The translations under genes and the position numbers were made by a program. This document shows positions 22,424 through 37,080 of a stretch of DNA of 60,240 nucleotides, piece after piece. Each line of letters begins with the position of its first letter. Position 1 is the stretch's first letter. This DNA is from Gnetum montanum (taxonomy: Eukaryota; Streptophyta; Gnetopsida; Gnetales; Gnetaceae): assembly GCA_015680685.1 (NCBI GenBank), contig MNCI01036217.1:362497-422736 (forward strand), in the 5' to 3' direction. The notes under the pieces were generated by a model. The model searched no databases and had not been told where the DNA came from. It worked only from the letters and a program-made list of their open reading frames with translations.

Positions 22424-23600
22424 TTAATATGGATGGCCATCTCCCCCATGACTAAGTTGAAAGGAGGAGATCCTAAAGATTGAGTGTGGTTGTCCACCTG
22501 ATGAGGTGTTTGTTGAATTGACTAGCTTAGGCTCATGAAAAGGTTTAACTTGTTGTATGTTGATGAGTTGTTTCTTGTCTGGGCTCTTAAGTTTGTAGAT
22601 CATCATGGCCCCAGAAGGAAAATTTTTGTAAATTATATAAGGTCCTTCCCACAATGTCTAGAACTTAGTTTGTTGAGGTACATATGTGGGGTTTTAGTAG
22701 AGCACCTTATCTCCTAATTGAAATTTGACTTTTCTAATTTTTAGATCATGACTCTTTTTGTTAAATGCCTTCTGCAACTCATTAGATGACAAGGCCACCA
22801 ATCAATTTTTGTCTAGCAAGTTAATATTCATTAATCTTTCTTTTTGTGCTAGACTCAATTCAAGGTCAAGGTCACCAGCTGTTGAAAGTGTATGAAACTC
22901 AAATTGAATTAGAAGTGTTGGTAATTTTCCATACACTAGCTCATAAGGAGAATAGCCTATAGGAAGTTTCCATGTTGAGCAGTAGGCCCAAAGGGCATCA
23001 TTGAATTTTGTGCTCTAGTCTTTCCTATATTTGCTAATAGTTCTCATTAGTATCTTTGTGATTTTCCTATTTGTAACCTTAACTTGATCATTGGCTTGGG
23101 GGTAGTAGGGTGTTGTTAGTTTATGTTTAACCCCCAAGCATTGCATAAGCTTCTGAAAGGTAGTCCCTGTAGAGTGACTTCCATTATCAAGAATTAACAC
23201 ACATGGCACACCAAACCTGTTAACAACATTCTATTGTACAAACCAAGCAATAGTAGAAGATGTACAATCAGTGACAATTGCTACTTCTACCCATTTTGTA
23301 CAATAGTCAACAATGACTATGATGTATGCCTTTTCATTTGACATGGGTGTGATGGAACCCATGAAATTAGTGCCCTAGATGTCAAAGGATTCTAGTGGTT
23401 AGATTCACTATTGAGGTCTCTCCATTCAAATTGTCATTCCATCATCTCGTTGGCAACATTCACAATAGTGGACATACTGATGAGCATCCCTAAATATTGT
23501 TGGCCAATAGTACCCTGCCATCAAGATTTTAATGGCCATGCATCTCCTAGCATAGTGACCCCCATAAGGACACTCATGAGCATCTTATAGAATGTGCAAT
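22424..23600 (-). pseudogene. integrase of the second element, catalytic Glu changed to Lys
   Basis: On the minus strand the HHCC domain (HECPYGGHYA ... YCECCQ) is at about 23590-23440. The core follows with the DYCTKW block and D at LILDNG (near 23190). The third catalytic position in PQANDQVKVTNR (about 23070-23110) reads Lys (codon at 23078-23080) where DDE integrases have Glu. The C-terminal part includes SPYELVYGKLP, a short GDKVLY/WEGPY module, and it ends in FQLSHGGDGHP at about 22430. Several stops interrupt the frame. This protein would not be active. Confidence 0.75.
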
Positions 23601-23899
23601 TGATCAGCATCAGGAACACACCAACAAACCAAGCCATCGATGCACACCTTGTAGAGGTATCCATTGATTTCCATGAAATGTTTTACCTAGTGAAGAAACT
23701 ATTATTTCTTCTGGTGGTCCAACCCTTGTGACATCTTTTGGATAAGAAGGTAGGTGAGAATGTCATCATACCATTTAGGATCAATGGGAAATTATTCAGT
23801 TATAGCCCTAGCAAAGAGGAGTTCATCAGGAAATAAATCAAATAGTGAGCTTTCATCCTTTTTGTTGTCCCATTGCAACCAAGACAAGTGATCTATGAT

Positions 23900-25500
23900 C
23901 ACATTCTCAATGTCCTTTCAATCTATCATCATAAGACCGAGTTCCTATAAGATCACTAGCCATAGTATGACACAGGGACTCACCATTGGCTTGTTCATTA
24001 GGAAGTGGATGGCACTATGATCCGTGTGCAGAAACACTTTGTATCCAAGCACATAACGCCTAAACTTATCTAAAGTAACCACCACTTCCATCAATTCTTT
24101 TTTTGTGATGATGTAGTTTAGTTGTGCACCCACAATGCTTCAGCTTTCACAGTGGATGTAATATGGACATTTCTTATCATCCATCTACGCAACCATAGCT
24201 CCCAAATCATAATTTGATGCATCCATCATAACATGAAATGGTTTGGACCAGTCGAGTGCCTATAGAATTGGAGTTTCTAAAAGTTTCTTTTTTAGTTGCT
24301 AGAATGATTTTTCACATTCCATGGTTCAAAAAAATAGAGCATCTTTCTTTGTCAGCTCAACCAATAGTTTTGTGATCTTAGAGAAATTCTCTATGAATCA
24401 CCGGTAGTAGCCAGTGTGTTTAAGGAATGACGAAACATCTTTGATGGTCTCTAGTTGGTGGGTTATTCCTTGGATGACCCTTATTTTTTTGAGGTCAACC
24501 TTGATTCTTGCTTGTGATATTTTGTGCCCCAATACAATACCTTTTTGGACCATCAAATGACTCTTTTTCCAATTGAGTCAAAGGTTTGTTTCAACACATC
24601 TCTTTAGAACTTGCTCAAGGCAATCCAAGGCTTGCTCAAATGTAGCTCCATAGGTGGAGAAGTCATCCATGAAGACTTGCACACCACTACATCTCTATTG
24701 TTGAAAAATGCTAATGACCAAGTGTTGGAATGTAGCAGGAGCATTGCATAGACCAAATGATATCTTACTATATACAAAAGTCCCCTAGTAACTCATGAAT
24801 GTTGTCTTGGCCTAATCCTTTGGCACCATTTGGATTTGGTTATAGCCACTATAACCATCCAAAAAACTATTAAAGCAATGCCCAAATATTACGTCTAACA
24901 CCTAATCAATGGATGGCAATGAAAAATAGTCCTTGAATGTTGTCATATTCAATAGCCAAAAATCGATCCAGACTAACCACTCACCACCTTTCTTTGGCAT
25001 AATCAAGAGTTGACTAATCCACTTGCTATCAGCAATGGGATAGATAAACCTTGCCTTGAGGAGTTTTTTGATTTCCTCCTTGACAATATACTTCAATTTT
25101 GGGTTTAATTACCTTTGTAGCTACCCCTTTGGCTTCATGGCCAAATCAATGTAGATACAATGTTGGCATATCTAAGGATCAATCCCTGTGAGTTTGGGAT
25201 ATGAGCAAGCAAAGGTTGCTGACCATTTTTCAACCACCTTCAATAGCATTTGTTTCTATTCTAGAGTAAGATTGGCATTGATTATTACCAACTTTCCATT
25301 TTTCAAGAATACATATTTCATGCTAGCCAGTAGAGTTTTTAATTCAAGGGACTCTTGCTTGAAATTTTTAGGAATTTCCAACTCTCCCCAATAGGTATCA
25401 TCATTTTCATTATCAAAGATCTGGTGATTAACTTGCTCCAATTTATCCATTTCTGTGACATATGCACATGTTAGGCTCTCAATAAGTTCCATGCAAAGTG
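23900..25500 (-). pseudogene. reverse transcriptase and RNase H of the second element
   Basis: On the minus strand the RT domain starts with KEEIKKLLKARFIYPIADSK (near 25090) and continues through FLDGYSGYNQI, FGLCNAPATFQ and the catalytic FMDDFS motif at about 24655-24685. The FMDDFS form is typical of Athila RT. RNase H follows with a DASNYDLGAM motif (~24220), an Asp-bearing HTDH motif (~24020) and KELMEVV. Stops occur throughout. This region would copy element RNA into DNA. Confidence 0.8.
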
Positions 25501-25594
25501 TGTTGCTTTCAGAATCAATGGTTAGCTACTAGGTGCCCTCTTGTTTTGTGGTTGCTATGTATAGACATCTTTGAATATCAGCTTCTGGTGCACA

Positions 25595-25942
25595 CTACTT
25601 GCATGTAGAGATGGATGCTTGTTTCATTGACCAAAGTTTCTGCACACAATTACACCTTGTATCACTATATGTGATACATGGAACTTGCTTCTTCTTGATC
25701 TTCCCAAATATGTTCTCTTTAGATATTTCAAAGGAAAGATCTCTTATACTCATTCTTGCATCAATGGTGCTTAGCCATGCTCTTCCCATGATGATTGGAA
25801 AGTCCCATTTGTAGTTTTCTACCTTAATTACTAGGAAATCAGCAAGATAATACCACCCACAGATAGTGGTTACAACATCCTCAACTAGTCCCAATGGAAT
25901 AGTGATGGACTGGTCTACCAATTCTAATCTGGTATTGCTCAT
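25595..25942 (-). pseudogene. retroviral-type aspartic protease region of the second element
   Basis: A 115-codon open frame includes LVDQSITIPLGLVEDVVTTI and DFPIIMGRAWLSTIDA, typical of the protease region of plant gypsy elements. It matches the third element at about 39810-40155 almost position for position. The D-S/T-G active-site part upstream (about 26000) is broken. Confidence 0.7.
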
Positions 25943-26269
25943 CTTGAGAGGCAGCAGGTTTCATGAAATATACATTTCATGAGAAATCAAATTAACACCA
26001 AAACCTAAATCAAGAAGAGCTTTACACAGTTCATTTCTAGTGATCTACAAATAAATAAGAGGACTCCCAAGATTAGCTAATTTCCTAGGAATATTTCCAA
26101 CACGGATCCAATTAAATACAACATGAGTAAGCATAAAAGTATGGATCCTAGGTGGTATTTGGTTTGAAGATGACTCAAAGAAAGTTAATACAGAGGAAGA
26201 TGAAAAAAACGGATTGCCAACTGCAGGTGTATGTGAGGGCGTAGGTGGACTATGGGGTTAAAACAATGG

Positions 26270-28640
26270 TCTTTTCTTTGATCGAGTATCTGAATCACTT
26301 AATTGATAAACCAACTATAGATTAATGGCCCTGGTGACATTGCGTTGTTGTAGTTAAGTTGGGAGTTCATCCTACATAAATGGAGTAGGTGGTAGCTATG
26401 CAAAGGATGGAGAAGCATGTGTAGAAATAAGAAGAGGATAAGGGTAAAAGGTGGTATCCCTCCTTGCATGTGAAGAATGAGTTTGATAATAATCAGCAGG
26501 GTAGTCATGAGGCTGAAAAGTCAAAATGTGATTGGAAGAGCCATGTGGAGACAAGGGTTGCTGAATGTAATACCCATATGGATCAAGTTTTCTATAAGGG
26601 TATTGTTGCCTTGGCAATGCCAACATCCATGACTATGGTTTCTTCCACTATTGATACTACTTGTATGATTGTGGAGGAGTTCCACTTAGATAATACTGTT
26701 GTTGCTGGTGGAACTACCTAGAATTACCTTGAAGATAAGGCAATTATCTAGGTGTTTGCTTTTGTGCTATTCGTGGATTCAAAGCATACACCCTAGACTC
26801 CTATAAGTGTAACACAATAGGATAACATCCCTTAGGATGTTCATAATGGTAGATGTCATATCCACCATCATCATTTGATTCACTTCTTATAACTTCTCCT
26901 ACTACAGCAATCTTTTCCTTGCCTCTTTGATAGGCACGTTCAACTTCCCTATGCCTTCTACACTCACGATCACTACTTTGTTCTTTGGACTCTTCAACAA
27001 TTTTTAGGACAACTTGAAATCTACTATCCATGGAGTCCCATAACTGATCAACCTTAGCTCTAATTTCATATTGAAATTTTTAAAACAACAAGGTTTTCCT
27101 ATTCACCACCTCATCAAGTGATGATTCTTCCTCACTGTCATAGAATTGAACCTCCCTCTTATGAATGGAAAGATCACAATTATACTCTTCTACACTTTCT
27201 CATTTCCTTAATTCTTCTTCTTCTTTAGCTACGTACTCAATCAATCGTTGGATCTGATGGATGCTTAATTTTGACAATTACCCTTGGGCATAGATGCCAA
27301 GGGTTCTCCTTGTTTTTTATTAAAGCCTATCAACAATGTAGTGAAGTTAGTCCAATTGAAAATAACCATGGCCAGGACATCTATGCACTAAGGAATAGTA
27401 TTAGCCTATGGTAATGTCCAAGGGTTTGTGTATCCCTTACTTCCATACTTAGATCTACCTCCTCAAGTTGGACACTCGAGAGTAAGTTTGATATTTTTCA
27501 TTAAACAATTCAAGCATTGTACTTCAGCATCTAATTCTAAGGACTAGTACAAGGTTTTTGCTTCTTTAATGAGTGTCCTGGGAAACAACGTGAACTTCTA
27601 CCACTCATTTTCTATATTCTGCAAGGCACATGCCATCTTGAAAAGCTTGGAGATGGTTTTGTGGATCTGAGTTATATCCCCCTTCGAAGTTAGGAATATT
27701 TTTCATGTCTAATCTTTTTAATAGACTGTCTTTTATGTGCCTTGTGGGAATTCATACTACCTTTGTAATATTTAGCATACTCCAAGTAGCAAGTAAGGGC
27801 TCATTGAGGCCATGATTCTAATGCCTATGATGCCCTCTGCTACCCCTTCATTCATGGTCGTGGGTCTCTCTTGACTACCCATGCCCCTGGTCTTGACTTG
27901 CCTAATAGTTCCTTTGATCATTTCAATCCCATCAACCACCTCCATCATGGTCGTATCCCTTACGATTGTGGTTGAAGCCAAAAGAAGAAGATGATGATGA
28001 CAAAGGTGAAGAAGAATGAGGGCTAGCACCATCATGGTGCCTACTACCCCCTCTATGGTGATCATAAGCACAATCATGTTCTTGTTTATTGTCTGCATCC
28101 CTACCCTGACTCTCCCCCTTTGATCCTTCTATATCATCTAGAACCAAGATTGTGGATCATGGATTGCAAGTTCTAGCTTTGACCTCCCTCACTGAGGTCA
28201 AAGAGAGGAATTTCACTGAATGGAAAACCCCCAAAGAAGGGTTCTCCACCATCTTTTTAGTGCAACAAGAATGGGGAATCATTGAACCACTTCCCCTTCA
28301 CAGATTCATAGCATTGTTCTAGCTATCAATCCCTAAGATGTTATGCCTCAATGGGATGATAACCCCTGGTATCACTATCCTACACAACATACTCTACATG
28401 AAGTCCTTGGAGACCTAATTGCATAAGAGCTTATTAGAGCATCGTAGGAATGGATCGATCGGGTGGCAACATGATGTTTCCCTCCATGTCACACCATCAC
28501 AATTGTTCATCCTAGTGTAGGATGAAGGTGAAGTTGGGTACATACTCATTAGTATGACCATATACCACTCGATATTGCTAGGGCACCTACTAATGAACTC
28601 TGTCAGACTTGGATGGAGAATCACTCCTATGCAAAGAAAA
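26270..28640 (-). pseudogene. gag relic of the second element
   Basis: Heavily broken. On the minus strand the segment 28624-28415 matches the N-terminal part of the gag of the third element (about 37200-37400). A His/Gly/Ser-rich stretch lies at about 28150-27770, the capsid-type domain at about 27700-27250, and a KIVEESKEQSSDRE-type block at about 27000. The Tyr/Pro/Gln-rich C-terminal tail is at about 26800-26300. I could not fix a start codon. Confidence 0.65.
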
Positions 28641-28784
28641 CATTTTATGTTAGAAAATAAAAATATAGTGTGCTTTTAGAAATTGTTGTAGTTATTTTAA
28701 AGTATGATATGACTCTAGGATTCGTTCCAACAATTTTGAATAACTTTCACTAAATCCTAGATAGCACATGTAACACCTAAAAGG

Positions 28785-28802
28785 TCCACAACAATAGCAC
28801 CA
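28785..28802 (-). other. primer-binding site, tRNA-Asp type (decayed)
   Basis: TGGTGCTATTGTTGTGGA on the minus strand, one base from the 5' LTR end. It is at the same position as the clearer sites of the other elements. Confidence 0.6.
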
Positions 28803-28803
28803 A

Positions 28804-29653
28804 TGATGAGTGACAAAGTACCCCTACGCCCAACCATACGAACCACAAGTGTTCACGCGTGATCCAATCGAACTCTGAAGACCTTAAGTTCCTAAGTACA
28901 TTGGTTCAAGGAAGTGAAATCTAATTCAGATGATCGTTATCTTCTCAATTCCACTCGTGAGGTACAAGTTTATGGTTAAGTGCAACTACGATATATGTTT
29001 TTTATCATTTTATGTTTTATAAATTTAATCACCTATAGCAAGAATAAAAGGTTAAGTAATTTAATATTTAATTCATCTACTTCCTTACTAGCCTAACACA
29101 AGTACTCGTTCCCACTCTCCGAACACATCTTGAACACATATAGTGCTACTGGGTTACCAAATGTGAAGCATTTCTAGGTTACCAAGTGCTATACGTATGC
29201 TCGAAGTGGTCGTGCTCATGTTCATTAACAACTGAAAATTAATTGCTTAATTAAAATGTATTAAGGTAAAGTGTGTGAATATTAAATGCATTAAAGGAAA
29301 CATTAATCTATTCTCAGTGCTACAAGGATTATCAAAAGGGCTCGTCTTTATTTCCGTCACACTAATGTGCTCAAGTACATCAATGCTTGAATAAAGATTT
29401 TTACACACTCAGACTCCTACTACGAGCACTCAGAAATATTCTAACTCTAGAACGGCTAAACTACAAAAACTTTGTTACTCTATGAAAAACTAATAATAAA
29501 ATCATGTGTCCAAGCACTATATTTATAGGCTAGCATATACCCCACAATATCAGATATTCCACATCGCATCTTGGGATCTGATATTGGGTATTCGATATCA
29601 AGGTTCCGATATTGTGTATTCAATATTGGAGCACATTAAAACACAATTCATCA
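28804..29653 (-). repeat. 5' LTR of the second element (850 bp)
   Basis: It aligns end to end with 19629-20478. TATA box TATAAATA lies at 29520-29527 (complement), with a GATATC/AATATTG cluster at about 29545-29630. Target duplication ATTAG follows at 29654-29658. Confidence 0.85.
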
Positions 29654-29682
29654 ATTAGCTAAGCACATAATAATAAGTCTCT

Positions 29683-30165
29683 ACATTTTTAATAACATCC
29701 TTATATTATGCATGTGTACTTTATTCTTCATGTCATAAAAAATGTATATAATCCTCAAAACCATCAAGACCATTTGATGTGAAAGGAAGATTTACTCTAA
29801 AACTGAGAAATTTATAATCTACATCAAGAGTTTTAACCTCTTTGATATTCATAAGAACCTCTTTGATGATCCAAAACATTTGTTGTTTTGGATCATCACC
29901 TTTTTTATTAGTAGATTGCATCTTCAATAACATCCTTATATTATGCATTTGAACTTTATCCTTCATGTCATTAAAATGGATATAATCCTCAAAACCATAA
30001 AGACCATTTAATGTAAAAGGAAGATTCACATTAAACCTAAGAAATTCATAATATGCATCAATATTTTTAACCTCTTTCATGTTCAAAAGAACCTCCCAAA
30101 ACATTAGTTGTTTTGGATCATCATCTTTTTTATTAGTAGACTACATCTAAAGTGAAGAAGGAATA
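29683..30165 (-). repeat. two tandem ~243 bp units, in frame on the minus strand
   Basis: The unit at about 29683-29925 is repeated at about 29926-30165. The minus-strand frame (30104-29733, 123 codons) stays open and reads the repeat twice: KEV-(N/T)-(I/L)-D and the VNLPFT(L/S)NGL(Y/D)GFEDYIHF block both recur. I do not recognise the protein. It could be a decayed repeat protein or retroelement piece. It starts 25 bases outside the second element, so it is not part of it. Confidence 0.45.
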
Positions 30166-30169
30166 AAAT

Positions 30170-31615
30170 GATGCCTAAGACTATACAATGTTTGGATTTC
30201 TTGAGGTGTATGTAACCACATCCAGCACTTAAGGAAGCTAACCAAGATCTCCTAATAGCATTATTGATCTACCCCTAAAGATGTTAGTTTGCTTTTCCTT
30301 AATCATGTATAAATGTTCAACAGTAGTCAAACAATAACTAAACTCATCTTGTCTATTATTATATATGGCACATGCTTTATACGATTCCACATTAACATTT
30401 TTTATTATGCAAAGAGATCTCTATATTGTCATACACCAAGCTTGGATGTAGAATTTATGGTCATCACACTAATGTTGTGTGTGACAACTCTTATAAGCAC
30501 CAAGATCAATAATGAATTTTGATAAGAATCATAGAGGTTTTTGAAAGCATTGTGAAGGCGATGAGATGGTATTCTTGTGCTTAATGTTCTTTTAATTAGT
30601 ATTGTTAAATGAGAAATACCTTCATCTTCATTCTAAGATACTATGAAGTAAACGACTATAGTCTTAAAGTAGTTACTTTGGTTCAAGCCAATCTTCTTCA
30701 AATTAAGGAATATAGTTAAAAATACTATAATTAAAAATTATTTTTCTAACAAATTTTATTTTTTACTTGTACAATATTTTTGGAAAAATTAAAATTTTAG
30801 TTAGTAATATTTTATAAAATAAATTTCTTTAGAAAATTTTAAAAAGTATTTTTTGTAAGGTTTATTAGATTTAAAATAAGTGTTTTTGATTTTTTTTTTA
30901 ACTTACAAAGAATGTTATTTTAAAAATTTGATCATCTCTTTCTATTCTTGTATGAGTGGTGACCTCCTTGTTTAAACTCACTTACTTTTTAAAAATTGAT
31001 TTATTAATTATGTACTTTACTTATTTTTAGAAATATTATCATCCTACCACATTTCATCTTATTTATTTATTATACATCTTAATATCCCACAACACTTCCT
31101 CTTCTTTTTTTCATTAGTTGCAAAAAATTTATCTTTGTTAGCATTAAGTTGGTTTTAGAAAATTTGAGTTATTTTTAGAAAATTTAGTAACTTTGATTTT
31201 AGGAAACCTATTTTTTTAATTTTTTCCTTGATGTACTAAGTGTAATAACAAACCTTTCTTTAATCCAAGTGGGGTTTATCTCACTTGAGTGACCTTGTGG
31301 GATTTTAAGAAATTTATTTTTTAAAAATTATCAGTATTATCATAGTGTACATTATCCTAGTGTAATTTAATGCTTTTAGAAATCTACACTTACTTTAATA
31401 AATAAAGGCATCAAATTGTTTATTTTAGGAATTAGAAGCATGATTAAGTTTGTTAGCATCAAGTTGTTTTTAGAAGATTTATTTATTTTAACAAGATTGA
31501 CATATTATGGGAGATGTTATTTTAAGAAAATTTATTTTGGTTGTAGAAATACTTTTAGAAAGTTTACTTGTTTGTTAAGATGGAGTTGATTTTAGAAAAT
31601 TTAATTTAATTTTTT
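30170..31615. other. AT-rich stretch without recognisable genes
   Basis: Both strands show only short frames. From about 31100 to 31600 the phrase TTAGAAAATTT and variants of TTTGTTAGCATCAAGTTG recur irregularly, which suggests decayed repeats. Nothing else is identifiable. Confidence 0.4.
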
Positions 31616-31619
31616 CAGC

Positions 31620-31815
31620 ACAGATGACATGTTAAGCAGATAAATAAGGCCATAGGAGGTTGAGTTAGTTGTTGAGTTGGGAGCATTGACATATTATATG
31701 TGTGATATAAAGGTCATAAGAAGTTGAGTGGGTCCCATGGGCTAAGTTGACATTATTAACATATTATATGTATGACAAAAAGGCCTTAAGAGTTGACTAG
31801 GCCCTACCTATCACT
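31620..31815 (+). repeat. three degenerate ~65 bp tandem units
   Basis: Units starting near 31622, 31686 and 31755 share a GACATATTATATG-like block followed by AAGGCCATAAGAAGTTGAG-like sequence. Non-coding. Confidence 0.4.
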
Positions 31816-33000
31816 AAGGGTTATGCTACCAACCCTAAGTTGCCTAAGTTGCCTTCCCTCATAAAAAATAATTTAAAAAATAAAATGTGACGAAGAAAAC
31901 CTGAACTAATGAAGAAGGCCTCATAAAACTTTGTGTTAACAAAATAAAACATGAGACAACGCCATTGATAATTGACGTGGGCCAAAATAATATCACATTA
32001 GTTAGCATAAATTCAGCCACCTCGTGAAATGTTTGGTCGTCACTAGATTCCCGGAAACAAAGGTTACTGGCGGAGGAGAACATCAAAACCAAGATACCTT
32101 AATAAACTTGTTATAGGAGACGTCTATGTAAGCAAAACCAAGGAACAGTTTATTCAAAACCAAATTCTTGAACCCACATGGCATAGCTGCCAGTGCTACC
32201 AAGACCTGCATTCATCTGTTTGAGCCCAGCGAGCATCATCTTTGCCTCTCCTCTTCATCGTCTCGTTTCTGGATTATTAAATACAGTAACAACTGAGTTA
32301 TACCATCTCCAGCTACACAATTGAGTGTCATGATTTGTAACGATTTGTCTAAAAATAGAATCAACCTTTTCGACGAAGACGAAAAGGAAAATCAACCCAC
32401 TGCGGAGCAATCCAATCACTTTATTCAAAACATTGAATTTAGAATCAAATCCAAAAGAATTTGGGCGTATTTTGAACAAAGAGAAAGGGCTGTAATCTTT
32501 GAATTTGAGCTTCAAACAAGATTCAGCAATTAATTCTCAACAAAGCTGTAACTATTCGAAAGGAAATTTCAGCATGCTTTTATTGGCTTCGACTTTCATG
32601 GTCTAAGTCCAGTCAAGAACATCGGCGTTTTGGAAGACTATATACTCCAGGTACATGATGAAAAATTGACCTGTAACAATCATGATAATTTTTCTGAAAA
32701 GCTGTAATAACCACTGTATATAGTCAAACAAAGAATAGGTGTCAAGCCACAGCCCAAGCTCTTCTGCAGCGGTTACTATTGAACTTTAAGTACATGCATA
32801 TTATTTCATGCAATCAATACTTTAATTTCACATAATAATTTTAAAAAAGAGATTTTGAAAAAGTATTTTTGAAAACATTTACCGTTGAAAACTAAAAAAA
32901 CAACTTTCTAGTTATAAACCTAGCTGAGCTGATACGTTTCACTACAGTAAGGTAGGAAGACCATCTGACTTGAAAATACGGCTTCTCCACGGTAAAAAAG
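31816..33000. other. intergenic DNA upstream of the ADH-like gene
   Basis: No exon, RNA or element is recognisable. Short frames around 32255-32533 lie on both strands in the same place and show no family features. Confidence 0.35.
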
Positions 33001-33003
33001 GTC

Positions 33004-33075
33004 GAAGTCTTATCATGTTGGGACTATCGTGAAGTCTTATCATGTTGGGACTATCATGAAGTCTTATCATGTTGC
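33004..33075 (+). repeat. 27-bp tandem repeat, 2.7 copies
   Basis: GAAGTCTTATCATGTTGGGACTATC(A/G)T starts at 33004 and 33031, and a partial copy at 33058. Copies differ by one base. It lies about 480 bp upstream of the ADH-like start codon. Confidence 0.8.
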
Positions 33076-33553
33076 TGGCATTTGGAATTAGGCACTGGCG
33101 TGCTGGCCGACTCGCTGGCTGAAGAAGACTTTCTGGACTGTGCAATTAAATATTCAGAAAACAGAAAAAGAGTAGGACAAGCTGACAAGCAGCCGTCACC
33201 ATGACCCTTTTTTCAAACTTTCTTACCAATGGATATTCTCATATTCCATTTTCTTTCTATGAAACCCAATGCTTTTCTTTTAATTTTTTTTATCAAAAAA
33301 CCCGCTGGCCAATGTCAAGATTATGTGCAGTAAGTCGCAGGCCAATGATTCTTTTTTTTCATTTCCTCAACAATGAGCAGGCCAGTTTCAAGATTATGTG
33401 CAATAATTTGCAGGTCAACGATAAGAACTCGGGGTGCTGTGTGAGCGTGGTAGTGGAAGCCGGGCTCTTACCAGTCTACTTAAGCGAACAGGAATAGATG
33501 TGCAGAAAGCAAAGCTTCTAGGCCTCCCAGAGCAGGAAGAAGTGTAATCAACA

Positions 33554-35690
<2,137 letters not shown>

Positions 35691-36360
35691 TGGAATACAT
35701 CTGAATAACGCCATGTTAGAGAGGGTACATCATCAAGCAAACAATCCTGATAATGGCGGATTTCTGAATAATAGTTGTATGGAGTTGTTTACTGCTTGTC
35801 TTCTAAAGCAGCTTCCTCTTTATGGTCTCTGTCTGCAAATCATTTCCCAGACCGCAAATCATTTCCCAGAGAGTTGATATGTGCCATGGTTATAGCGTTG
35901 ACTATCCCTCAGAAATTAAAATAAATTTTAGAGAAGATTGGAAACTAGAATGATTTTATGTTGCAATAAACATAAATTTTCTTGTTAAAAACTTTGGATG
36001 ATCAATCAACTGATAACCTGGGTTGGAATGGGGAAGACATGATAAAGTAAATCCAATCAAAATCACTTTCACACGTTTAAATATATGTTAGAAGGACATA
36101 TAGCCAACACAATGCTTTTATAGAACTTAAGTAGAACATCATATGTTTAACACTAAGTAGAAAACTAGAAAATTAATGTGAAAAGTCAAAAATTTTCTAA
36201 GTTTTGAGTTGTCTACTTAGAATTGAAATAATGCTTTGAAAAATTAAGAGAGGAAAATTAATTGTTAGTAAGGAGAATGATCTTAGTCCTAACAATATTT
36301 ACATCACTTTCCACATGTAGTCTTGAACTTAAAATAGCAAAAGAATTTAAAGTAGCGATA
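35691..36360. other. ADH 3' flank, no gene
   Basis: 3' flanking DNA with a short direct repeat GCAAATCATTTCCCAGA at about 35834 and 35853. No further gene is visible up to the target duplication CAAAG at 36361-36365. Confidence 0.4.
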
Positions 36361-36365
36361 CAAAG

Positions 36366-36937
36366 TGATGAGCTGCGATATCGTGTCTTGCCTCATCTTC
36401 TATAAATAAGAGGTGGTGCCTCATCTTTATTCAAGCAATTTGTACCTGAGCACAATTTTGTGTACAGCAATCTTAAGCTAATTAGTAATTAATGATTGTT
36501 TAATGTTTTTCTAGTTAATTAATATCTCTCTCAACCTTCAACCTCCTTAGTTAAATACACTCAACACGACGCTTCAAGCATGCATGTAGTGCTTGATAAC
36601 TCAGTAACGATTAGCGTTTGGTAATCCCAGCAACGTTGTGTTAGAAACATTTAGAAACTAGTTAATGAATAGTTAATGTAAGTTAGCCACTTAGTTCTCT
36701 CTCCCTCTCTTTATTAGCAGAAGACATAAAAAAGGTAAAAGCTATAAAAATCATATACCTCAACCTTACTTAACCATACAACCATGACAATACAAGTAAG
36801 TTTGAGAAGACAACGATTGATTAACCCTGAGTGTTCCATTAAGGCACGTAAGCACTTAGTCCTTGGAGTTCGACCGGATCATGCGTGAAACACTAGTATT
36901 CGTATGGTTGAATGTAGGGGTACCTCGCCACTCATCA
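36366..36937 (+). repeat. 5' LTR of the third element (572 bp, internally deleted)
   Basis: It starts TGATGAGCTGCGATATCG and ends CACTCATCA. The TATA box is at 36401-36408. Compared with the 3' LTR it lacks part of the GATATT cluster before TATA and about 150 bases after it (the stretch matching roughly 43405-43515), plus smaller gaps. Confidence 0.88.
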
Positions 36938-36938
36938 T

Positions 36939-36956
36939 TGGCACCGTTGCTGGGGA
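36939..36956 (+). other. primer-binding site, tRNA-Asp type
   Basis: TGGCACCGTTGCTGGGGA lies one base after the 5' LTR. It differs at two of 18 positions from the site used by Athila elements, complementary to the 3' end of tRNA-Asp. Confidence 0.85.
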
Positions 36957-37080
36957 CTTAGTTGTTTGTGTGCTGGGTAGAACATAGGAAATCATTCATA
37001 TCGTTGGAACGTTAGAACGAACCCTTAGGGTTAATCAAAGAAGACAAGACAACGGTATAATGCACACTGAATAAGACAAG

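Larger units (their letters stand above)
19629..29653 (-). mobile_element. Athila-like Ty3/gypsy element, full-length but decayed, TSD ATTAG
   Basis: LTR-to-LTR insertion of 10,025 bp on the minus strand. The 5-bp ATTAG at 19624-19628 is repeated at 29654-29658. Both LTRs are 850 bp, and the primer site is at 28785-28802. Order on the minus strand: 5' LTR, gag relic (28640-26270), protease (25942-25595), RT and RNase H (25500-23900), integrase (23600-22430), 3' non-coding region, polypurine tract, 3' LTR. Every domain carries stops. The LTRs differ by roughly 12% by eye. Confidence 0.88.

Noticed and set aside
22174-22497. Phe/Leu-rich 107-codon frame resembling a membrane protein
   Set aside because: It is a reading of AT-rich low-complexity sequence just after the pol end of the second element, and the frame overlaps the pol C-terminus.
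33004-33075. CRISPR-like direct repeats
   Set aside because: Units are immediately adjacent with no unique spacers, only 2.7 copies, in a plant-gene context. This is a minisatellite.
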